This document shows, in pieces, positions 7,863 through 13,340 of a DNA stretch of 21,268 nucleotides. How positions within the stretch are numbered: the stretch's first letter is position 1; every line of letters begins with the position of its first letter. The translations under genes were made by a program, and so were the position numbers. The notes beneath the pieces were generated by a model. That model worked only from the letters and a program-made list of their open reading frames with translations. It had not been told where the DNA came from and ran no database searches. The DNA comes from Verrucomicrobiota bacterium (GTDB lineage Bacteria > Verrucomicrobiota > Verrucomicrobiia > Opitutales > Opitutaceae), in NCBI GenBank assembly GCA_023446735.1, contig JAEXPQ010000237.1:1-21268 (forward strand), in the 5' to 3' direction.

Positions 7863-8792
7863 ATGCCGGACCGAAAAGAAAGCATGACGGACCGCGCCCG
7901 CGCTGCTAGCCCCTCGCCCATGGCGCGAGTCCCGGTCTCCATCCTGGTTCCCATCAAGAACGAAGCCGCCAACCTGCCGCGCTGCCTCCAGGCGGTCGCG
8001 TGGGCCGACGAGATCGTCGTGGTCGACTCCCAGAGCACCGACGGCAGCCCCGCCATCGCCGAGGCCCACGGCGCCCGCGTCGTGCAGTTCGCCTTCAACG
8101 GCACCTGGCCGAAAAAGAAGAACTGGGCCCTCGAAAACATCCCCTTCCGCCACGACTGGGTCTTCATCCTCGACGCCGACGAGGTCCTCCCGCCCGAGAC
8201 CGAGGCGGAGTTCCGCGCCATCGTGACCGACCCGGCGAATCCAATTAACGGCTACTGGATCAACCGCCGCTTCATGTTCATGGGGCAATGGCTGCGCCAC
8301 TCCTACTATCCGAACTGGAACCTCCGGCTCTTCCGCCACCGCCTCGGCCGCTACGAGCGCCTCGTCCAGGGCGCCACCGGCAGCGGTGACAACGAAGTCC
8401 ACGAGCACATCGTCGTGCAGGGCGCCACCGCGCGGCTCCGCTCCGAGATGGACCATTACGCCTTCCCGTCCGTCGATGTCTTCGTCGAGAAGCACAACCG
8501 CTACTCCAACTGGGAGGCCCGCCTCGCCCTCGAGGACACGCTCGGCCGCTCCGCCGATCCGGGCCTGCAATCCGGAGCCGTCTCCTGGCGCCGGCGCCTC
8601 AAGGCCTGGTCGCGCCATCTGCCCTTCCGCCCGACGCTGCGTTTCCTCTACGTCTACCTCTTCCAGCTCGGTTTCCTCGATGGGCGCGCCGGCTACTACT
8701 TCGCCCGCCTCCACGGCTTCTACGAATTTCTCTCCGTCGCCAAGGCCCACGAACTGCGCCGCGCCGCGCGCGCGCAACGCCAGTCCCGCTAG
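7863..8792 (+). CDS. Glycosyltransferase family 2 (WaaE/KdtX-like)
   Basis: A 309-residue GT-A fold transferase. The catalytic domain begins about residue 21 with VPVSILVPIKNEAANLPRCL. It contains IVVVDSQSTDG for nucleotide binding and the metal-binding D-x-D in FILDADEVLPPE near residues 100-106. It then shows HEHIVVQG and EKHNRYSNWEA, both typical of the WaaE-like branch that adds hexoses to lipopolysaccharide core or exopolysaccharide. The hydrophobic C-terminal part (RFLYVYLFQLGFLDG) suggests membrane association. The start is uncertain: ATG 7863, ATG 7884, ATG 7920 and GTG 7797 are all in frame. ATG 7920 (MARVPVSIL) begins right at the conserved domain, while AGGGAG at 7843-7848 precedes 7863. 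It stands between two PEP-CTERM genes, which suits a role in the glycan associated with such proteins. Confidence 0.88.
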   Translation: MPDRKESMTDRARAASPSPMARVPVSILVPIKNEAANLPRCLQAVAWADEIVVVDSQSTDGSPAIAEAHGARVVQFAFNGTWPKKKNWALENIPFRHDWVFILDADEVLPPETEAEFRAIVTDPANPINGYWINRRFMFMGQWLRHSYYPNWNLRLFRHRLGRYERLVQGATGSGDNEVHEHIVVQGATARLRSEMDHYAFPSVDVFVEKHNRYSNWEARLALEDTLGRSADPGLQSGAVSWRRRLKAWSRHLPFRPTLRFLYVYLFQLGFLDGRAGYYFARLHGFYEFLSVAKAHELRRAARAQRQSR

Positions 8793-8812
8793 CACCCCGC
8801 GCCCAAGCGCCC

Positions 8813-8857
8813 CCCCTCCGACCGTGGTGCGGGATTCATCCCGCAGAGTCCCCGCGC
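8813..8857. repeat. REP-like palindromic repeat, copy 1
   Basis: This copy contains the perfect inverted repeat TGCGGGATTCATCCCGCA at 8828-8845 (8-bp arms, TC centre). It shares a 24-base identical block (8820-8843) with copy 2, with further similar flanks: CCCTCC before, and an AG-rich spacer then CCCCGCGCG after. It lies in the gap after the GT2 gene. Size, palindrome and intergenic place resemble repetitive extragenic palindromes. Confidence 0.7.
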
Positions 8858-8943
8858 GCCGCCACCGCCCCCCGGCCCGTTCCCGCGTCCCCCTTCGCGG
8901 CCAGAAGGCGCGCGCCCCCGTACCTCCGCCGCCCCGCGCCACT

Positions 8944-8987
8944 CCCTCGACCGTGGTGCGGGATTCATCCCGAAAAGCCCCCGCGCG
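8944..8987. repeat. REP-like palindromic repeat, copy 2
   Basis: A second copy in the same orientation starts about 130 bases after the first. The identical 24-base block is at 8949-8972. The right arm of the palindrome is imperfect here (CCCGAA in place of CCCGCA). The 87 bases between the copies are C-rich and hold no gene. Confidence 0.7.
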
Positions 8988-9001
8988 AATGGGCCACTGG
9001 G

Positions 9002-9031
9002 GTGATTACCCGGGGGCCAAACCCCCGTCAC
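9002..9031. other. GC-rich intergenic hairpin next to the REP-like pair
   Basis: CGGGGG (9011-9016) pairs with CCCCCG (9022-9027) around loop CCAAA, and GTGA/TCAC can extend the stem past a bulge. No T-run follows on the plus strand, so it is not a standard terminator. It may be part of the same repeated unit. The rest of the 312-base gap 8793-9104 shows no reading frame with coding character. Confidence 0.45.
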
Positions 9032-9104
9032 AAGCTCCCGCCGGACCCGCCAATCAGGCCAACCCCGATAGCGATCGCCCCCCGCGCAGCGTAACGTGTC
9101 GGGT

Positions 9105-9965
9105 ATGAAAAGGCGCCCACTCCACCTGTTCTTTCTCGCGCTCTCGATCCTCCCCATCGCCGCCTTCGGGCAGCTCTGGATCGAGCAACGCACCGCCACC
9201 AACCTCACGTTCGCCTTCCGCGGCGTGAACGACCTCGGCGTCTTCACCACCGAAAACCAGGGCGCCGGCGCCCGCCTCAGCCTCGACTTCGACACCGCCG
9301 CCAAGCGTCTCGCCATCTCCGTGACAAATCTTTCCGGCGGCTGGCGCACGGTCGGCGTCGGCGACGAGCAGGACACCCTCTACTTCGGCACCGGCACCCT
9401 CATGGGCTTCGGCTTCGAGACCAACCCCGACAACCTCCAGGCCACCTCCTTCGCGTCCTGGGCCAGCTCCGCCCTCAACGCCGGACCCGCCGGTCTCGAC
9501 CCCATCAATTTCTCCCTCGCCCAGAATTACGACCTCAGCGGCGGCGGCGCGAATCAGTTCTACATGGACGCAGGCACCGCCGCCTCCGGCAACGTCAACG
9601 GCGGCAACCCCGGCAACGGCCTCGCCGCCGGCTACGGCGCGAAGTTCCTCTTCACCTTCAACACCCCGTCGTTCAACGCCGCCACGTTCAACCCGCTCGA
9701 CTTCTTCTTCCGCGACGCGGATCCGGATATCTACGACATGTCCTTCCGCTTCCAGCAGACCGGCGGCCTCGGCACCGCGTCGACCCCGGGCCGGCACTCC
9801 GGGCATTTCACCGACTGCTTCGAGAACGACAACGGCAGCGACAAGGTTGCCATCGTCTTCAACCTCGAGCAGGACTTCGAGGTCCCCGAGCCCTCCACCT
9901 ACGGCCTGATCGGCGCCGGCGCCCTCCTCGCCCTCGCGCTGCACCGGCGCTTCCGCCGGCGTTGA
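9105..9965 (+). CDS. PEP-CTERM sorted protein of unknown function
   Basis: This 286-residue protein begins with a signal peptide (MKRRPLHLFFLALSILPIAAFG). It ends with the PEP-CTERM tail EVPEPSTYGLIGAGALLALA followed by basic HRRFRRR. The body is rich in Gly, Asn, Phe and Asp, with predicted beta strands, and I recognise no catalytic motif. A likely role is a structural protein of the outer surface or matrix, sorted by exosortase. The first twelve residues of the tail signature match those of the minus-strand PEP-CTERM protein, so both should use the same enzyme. I chose ATG 9105; GTG 9096 is in frame three codons upstream and would only add Met-Ser-Gly. A terminator follows 40 bases after the stop. 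Confidence 0.9.
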   Translation: MKRRPLHLFFLALSILPIAAFGQLWIEQRTATNLTFAFRGVNDLGVFTTENQGAGARLSLDFDTAAKRLAISVTNLSGGWRTVGVGDEQDTLYFGTGTLMGFGFETNPDNLQATSFASWASSALNAGPAGLDPINFSLAQNYDLSGGGANQFYMDAGTAASGNVNGGNPGNGLAAGYGAKFLFTFNTPSFNAATFNPLDFFFRDADPDIYDMSFRFQQTGGLGTASTPGRHSGHFTDCFENDNGSDKVAIVFNLEQDFEVPEPSTYGLIGAGALLALALHRRFRRR

Positions 9966-10005
9966 GCCCTCTCCCCGGGAGCGCATCCGCGATCCCCCTC
10001 CCCCG

Positions 10006-10047
10006 AATCCCACCGCGCGATCCGCTCGCCGGTGGGATTTCGCTTTT
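10006..10047 (+). terminator. Rho-independent terminator after the second PEP-CTERM gene
   Basis: A perfect 10-bp stem (AATCCCACCG with CGGTGGGATT) and a 14-base loop is followed by TCGCTTTT. It ends 38 bases before the DUF971 start, so that start probably has its own promoter downstream of or overlapping the hairpin. Confidence 0.75.
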
Positions 10048-10084
10048 CCTGCGCCCCTCCCGACCTACGCTGCCCGCCTTTCGC

Positions 10085-10411
10085 ATGCTCACGCCCTCCG
10101 ACATCCAGCTCATCGGCCACGAAGTCGCCATTCGGTGGAGCGACGGCGTGGAGAGCTATTTCGCCGGCGAATTCCTCCGCGCCGCCTCCCCCAGCGCCGA
10201 GAACATGGGCGAGCGCGATGTGCTCGGCCGGCAGATCGGCGGCGACCCGCGCACCGCGTTTCCCGGCGTGACCGTCCTGCGCTGGAGCCGCGTGGGCAAC
10301 TACGCCCTCAACTTCGAGTTCAGCGACGGCCACCGCACCGGCCTCTACTCCTTCGATTACCTGCGCCGCCTCCACGACAACCCCGCGCTCCCGCCCAAGA
10401 ACGTCGGTTGA
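10085..10411 (+). CDS. DUF971 domain protein
   Basis: A small cytoplasmic protein of 108 residues that is essentially one DUF971 domain. It has the typical opening PSDIQLIGHEVAIRWSDG, then YFAGEFLR, a middle GVTVLRWSRVGNYALNFEFS and the closing HRTGLYSFDYLRRL. Known of the family: DUF971 occurs alone and fused to Mrp/ApbC-type iron-sulfur carrier ATPases, as in plant HCF101, and it resembles the N-terminal domain of gamma-butyrobetaine hydroxylase. A role in iron-sulfur cluster handling is therefore plausible but not shown. ATG 10085 was chosen because the domain begins right after it; upstream in-frame codons run through the preceding terminator. hisI follows after 66 bases without a terminator, so the two are probably co-transcribed. 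Confidence 0.88.
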   Translation: MLTPSDIQLIGHEVAIRWSDGVESYFAGEFLRAASPSAENMGERDVLGRQIGGDPRTAFPGVTVLRWSRVGNYALNFEFSDGHRTGLYSFDYLRRLHDNPALPPKNVG

Positions 10412-10477
10412 CCCGCCGCTCCCCCGCTTGAACCCGCGCGCCCGCGTGCCGTCCCCCTTCCATCGACCCTTTTCCCA

Positions 10478-10924
10478 ATGAGTACGTTCGTTCCGTTCCC
10501 CGCCCGCACCGCCACCGCCGAGATCGAGCTCGGCCAGACCTTCCAGCCGAAGTTCGACGCCGAAGGCCTCATCCCCTGCATCGCGCAGGACATCCGCACC
10601 GGCGAGGTCGTGATGTTCGCCTTCATGAACGCCGAGTCGCTCGCCCATACCCTCAAGACCGGCAAGGCCACCTACTGGAGCCGCTCGCGCAAGAAGCTCT
10701 GGCTGAAGGGCGAGGAGTCCGGCAACGTCCAGCTCGTGAAGGAACTCCGCACCGACTGCGATCAGGACGTGATCCTCATCAAGGTTGAACAGGCCGGCGT
10801 GGGCGCCGCCTGCCACAACGGCTACGAGTCCTGCTTCTACCGCCGCCTCGCGAACAAGGAGAGCTTCGCCCTCGAGTTCCTCGGCCAGCCGAAGTTCGAC
10901 CCGAAAGCCGTCTACAAGAAGTAA
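10478..10924 (+). CDS. hisI: Phosphoribosyl-AMP cyclohydrolase
   Basis: The third enzyme of histidine synthesis opens the adenine ring of phosphoribosyl-AMP in the cytoplasm. The 148-residue protein has the family signatures in order: LIPCIAQDIRTGEVVMFAFM, TYWSRSRKKLWLKGEESGN, TDCDQDVIL and ACHNGYESCFYRR. Cys94, Cys112 and Cys119 match the three zinc-binding Cys of the family in pattern and spacing. The protein is a stand-alone HisI, not fused to HisE, with a short N-terminal extension of about 20 residues. It stands apart from other his genes, 66 bases after the DUF971 gene, and is followed by a strong terminator. No attenuator or His-rich leader is visible upstream. Confidence 0.96.
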   Translation: MSTFVPFPARTATAEIELGQTFQPKFDAEGLIPCIAQDIRTGEVVMFAFMNAESLAHTLKTGKATYWSRSRKKLWLKGEESGNVQLVKELRTDCDQDVILIKVEQAGVGAACHNGYESCFYRRLANKESFALEFLGQPKFDPKAVYKK

Positions 10925-10958
10925 CCACGCCGCGCCGCCGTTGCGTCTCTCCCCTTCC

Positions 10959-10984
10959 GGGCCGGTCTCCGACCGGCCCTTTTT
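10959..10984 (+). terminator. Rho-independent terminator after hisI
   Basis: A perfect 9-bp stem (GGGCCGGTC with GACCGGCCC), a 3-base loop TCC and a run of five T directly after. It lies 34 bases after the hisI stop. Confidence 0.95.
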
Positions 10985-11028
10985 CGTGCCCGCCGCGTCC
11001 GCCCACCGCGCCGTTTACCCCGCAGCTG

Positions 11029-11091
11029 GGTGGTGCCGTCGTCCCTTTCTCCGCGAGGACGGCGCATGCAGCAACCGCACTCCGCACCACC
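11029..11091 (+). promoter_or_regulatory. Candidate structured leader RNA of the chemoreceptor gene
   Basis: The ends of this stretch form an 8-bp closing stem (GGTGGTGC 11029-11036 with GCACCACC 11084-11091). Inside it, CGTCGTCC (11037-11044) pairs with GGACGGCG (11057-11064) with one G-U pair and a 12-base loop. A short third arm, TGC/GCA around AGCAACC (11067-11079), is possible. This gives a three-way-junction-like fold 83 bases before the ATG and after the hisI terminator. It lacks the sequence signatures of c-di-GMP, cobalamin, SAM or glycine riboswitches that I know. Confidence 0.35.
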
Positions 11092-11156
11092 GTGCCTTCT
11101 CTGGGAAGCGCGTTGCCCGCACCGCCACCCGCTTCAATTCCACAGCCGCCGGCCGA

Positions 11157-11172
11157 TAGAGGGTTACCTCTA
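11157..11172 (+). promoter_or_regulatory. Hairpin covering the chemoreceptor ribosome-binding sequence
   Basis: TAGAGG and CCTCTA form a 6-bp stem around the loop GTTA and end two bases before the ATG at 11175. The only Shine-Dalgarno-like bases near the start (AGAGGG) are in the 5' arm and loop, so they are paired when the stem forms. It may tune translation or act as a protein-binding site. Confidence 0.5.
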
Positions 11173-11174
11173 CC

Positions 11175-13067
11175 ATGTCCATCAAGGCCAAGCTCGTCCT
11201 CCTGAGCGCGCTGCCGTTGCTCGGGCTCATCCTCGGTGTGATCCTGCTGTTCTTCCTCGTCCGCAGCACCAACCGTCAGATCAACCTCACCCAAAATCAG
11301 TACGCCGCCGAGATCGAGGTCGCCCGGCGCCTCCAATTCGACGTCGTCCAGATCCAACAGTTCCTCACGGACTATTCCGCCACACGCGGGCAGGACGGCT
11401 TGGGCGACGGCCTCCGGGAAGCCGAGGAACACCGCCGGAGCTTCCTGGAGAACCTCCAGCGCTGCCGCGCCCTGCTGGAAGCCGACCACGAGACCGACGA
11501 ACTGCGCGCACTCGCCGCGATCGAAACCAGCTTCGCCGGCTACTGGGACAACGGCCTGAAGATGGCGGAACTCTATGCCAAGGATGGCACCGCCGCCGGC
11601 AACCGCTTCATGGGCGAGTTCGACAAAACCGCCAAGGTCCTCACCGACCAACTCGAGCGGTTCGTCACCGGCCAGAAGAAACAATTCGACGACGCCCTCA
11701 CCGATGTCCGCCAGTCCAACAGCCGCGTCGCCACCGTGCTGATCACCGGCGGGCTCGCCCTCCTCGTGGCCGCCCTCGCGCTCAGCATCTGGGTCGGCCG
11801 CTCCATCTCCAGCGGCATCCTCCGGTCGGTGGTCTCGATGCACGCCAACGTCGTGATTACCTCCGCCGTCGCGCGCCGCATCAGCGAGACCAGCGCCGAA
11901 GTGGCCGACGGCGCCAACTCCCAGGCCGCCTCGGTCGAAGAAACCAGCGCCACGATCGAGGAGATCTCCAGCATGACCAAGCGCAATGCCGACGACGCGC
12001 AGCGCGCCAACAACCTGGCCAAGGAGACCCGCAACGTGGCCGAGCGCGGCGTGCACGACATGGAGGAGATGAGCCGCGCGATGGAGACCATCAAGACCTC
12101 CAGCAACGAAATCTCCGCCATCATCCGCACGATCGACGAGATCGCCTTCCAGACCAACATCCTCGCCCTCAACGCCGCCGTCGAGGCCGCCCGCGCGGGC
12201 GAGGCCGGCGCCGGTTTCGCCGTCGTCGCCGAGGAGGTGCGGAACCTCGCCCAGCGCAGCGCCCAGGCCGCCCGCGAGACCGCCGGCAAGATCGAAGGCG
12301 CCGTCCACAACACCACCCGCGGCGTCGAACTGAGCACCAAGGTCGCCCTCACCCTCAACGACATCATGGCGAAAGCCCGTGATTTGGATACACTGGCCGC
12401 CGAGCTGGCCAGCGCTTCCGGCGAACAGGCGCAGGGCATCACCCAGATGAACGAGGCCGTCGCCCAGATCGACAAGGTCACGCAGACCAACGCCGCCAGC
12501 GCGCAGGACAACGCCGGCGCCGCCAAGGACCTCATGCGCCAGACCACCGACCTGAAGGAGGCCATCGAGCAGCTCATGACTTTCCTCGGCGAGAACGCCA
12601 AGGCCGCCACCGCCCCCCGCGCCAAGGGCCGCGGCGTCATCCTGTGGGACCAGGCCAAGATGTCCACCAGCGTGCAGTCGATCGACGAGCAGCACCAGCG
12701 GCTCATCGACCTGATCAACGCCGTGCACGAGACCGTACAGAAGGGCCGCGGCGGCGACGAGCTGATGCGCCAGCTCAACTACCTCGGCGAGTATGCCCAG
12801 GACCACTTCGCCCACGAGGAGGGCATCATGGCCTCGCACCGCTGCCCGGTCGCCACCCAGAACAAGGAAGCCCACGCCCGTTTCCTGCGCGACTACCAGG
12901 CCCTCGTCCAATCCGCCCACCAGCACGGCCCCACCGCCGAACTCGCGCAGGACGTGAAGAAGCTCCTCGGTGACTGGCTCAGCAGCCACATCTGCAAGAT
13001 CGACACCAATCTCCGCGGCTGCCACCCGCCGCACGGTACCCACTTCTCCCCCACCGCGGCTCACTGA
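11175..13067 (+). CDS. Methyl-accepting chemotaxis protein with C-terminal bacteriohemerythrin domain
   Basis: A 630-residue inner-membrane chemoreceptor. TM1 is about residues 8-31, the helical periplasmic sensor about 32-185, TM2 about 186-208. Only about 30 residues separate TM2 from the signalling helices (QAASVEETSATIEEIS), so no normal HAMP domain fits. The conserved hairpin tip that binds CheA and CheW is near 315-360 (TIDEIAFQTNILALNAAVEA, GAGFAVVAEEVRNLAQRSAQ). A bacteriohemerythrin domain fills about 487-630. Its iron ligands are His507, His544, Glu548, His567, His605 and Asp610. The first His of the usual HxxxH is Asn563. The family precedent is DcrH of Desulfovibrio, a receptor with a hemerythrin domain that senses oxygen or redox state. 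No CheR-tethering pentapeptide is seen. No other che gene is nearby, so it is an orphan receptor. Confidence 0.93.
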   Translation: MSIKAKLVLLSALPLLGLILGVILLFFLVRSTNRQINLTQNQYAAEIEVARRLQFDVVQIQQFLTDYSATRGQDGLGDGLREAEEHRRSFLENLQRCRALLEADHETDELRALAAIETSFAGYWDNGLKMAELYAKDGTAAGNRFMGEFDKTAKVLTDQLERFVTGQKKQFDDALTDVRQSNSRVATVLITGGLALLVAALALSIWVGRSISSGILRSVVSMHANVVITSAVARRISETSAEVADGANSQAASVEETSATIEEISSMTKRNADDAQRANNLAKETRNVAERGVHDMEEMSRAMETIKTSSNEISAIIRTIDEIAFQTNILALNAAVEAARAGEAGAGFAVVAEEVRNLAQRSAQAARETAGKIEGAVHNTTRGVELSTKVALTLNDIMAKARDLDTLAAELASASGEQAQGITQMNEAVAQIDKVTQTNAASAQDNAGAAKDLMRQTTDLKEAIEQLMTFLGENAKAATAPRAKGRGVILWDQAKMSTSVQSIDEQHQRLIDLINAVHETVQKGRGGDELMRQLNYLGEYAQDHFAHEEGIMASHRCPVATQNKEAHARFLRDYQALVQSAHQHGPTAELAQDVKKLLGDWLSSHICKIDTNLRGCHPPHGTHFSPTAAH

Positions 13068-13236
13068 GCCCCGCCGCCCCCGTGGCTGGGCGGTGCGGCC
13101 GCTCCGCCTCGCGCGCCGAACGAGACCGTCGGCGAGCCTCACCGCGCGAACCGCTTGGGGACTGCTGCGCTGGCGTTACGAACGCATCGCCGCCCGCTTC
13201 CGCGGCCGAGCCGAACTCGTTCCGCCCCGTACGCCC

Positions 13237-13269
13237 GCCCGCTTTCACGGGCCTTTGGCATTCGTGCCA
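13237..13269 (+). other. Paired small hairpins in the gap after the chemoreceptor gene
   Basis: GCCCG/CGGGC around CTTTCA (13237-13252) and TGGCA/TGCCA around a TTCG tetraloop (13256-13269) stand side by side. They could be a weak terminator for the chemoreceptor gene or part of the leader of the next gene, but no T-run follows. The rest of the 273-base gap 13068-13340 holds one more small stem, GCGTT/AACGC at 13173-13185, and no supported gene. Confidence 0.3.
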
Positions 13270-13313
13270 TTGCACGCGCTCGGCGGCCGCGGTTCGCTGG
13301 AGGCACGCAGGCG

Positions 13314-13337
13314 GTGGAGGCCGCTTGCGCCCTCCAC
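13314..13337 (+). promoter_or_regulatory. Hairpin covering the ribosome-binding sequence of the propeller gene
   Basis: GTGGAGG (13314-13320) and CCTCCAC (13331-13337) form a perfect 7-bp stem with a 10-base loop that ends three bases before the ATG at 13341. GGAGG in the 5' arm is the best ribosome-binding match in the leader, but it is 20 bases from the ATG in linear distance. The arrangement resembles the hairpin before the chemoreceptor gene. Confidence 0.45.
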
Positions 13338-13340
13338 ACC

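Noticed and set aside
7680..8942. Upstream extension of the minus-strand PEP-CTERM frame across the GT2 gene
   Set aside because: The signal peptide begins at 7679, and the extension is antisense to the conserved GT2 domain.
9962..10084. Longer version of the DUF971 protein starting at 9962
   Set aside because: The added part is Pro/Arg-rich, overlaps the previous stop codon and runs through a terminator hairpin; the domain begins right at ATG 10085.
10985..11174. c-di-GMP (GEMM) riboswitch in the chemoreceptor leader
   Set aside because: The conserved GEMM core and tetraloop-receptor sequences are absent, although the region can fold.
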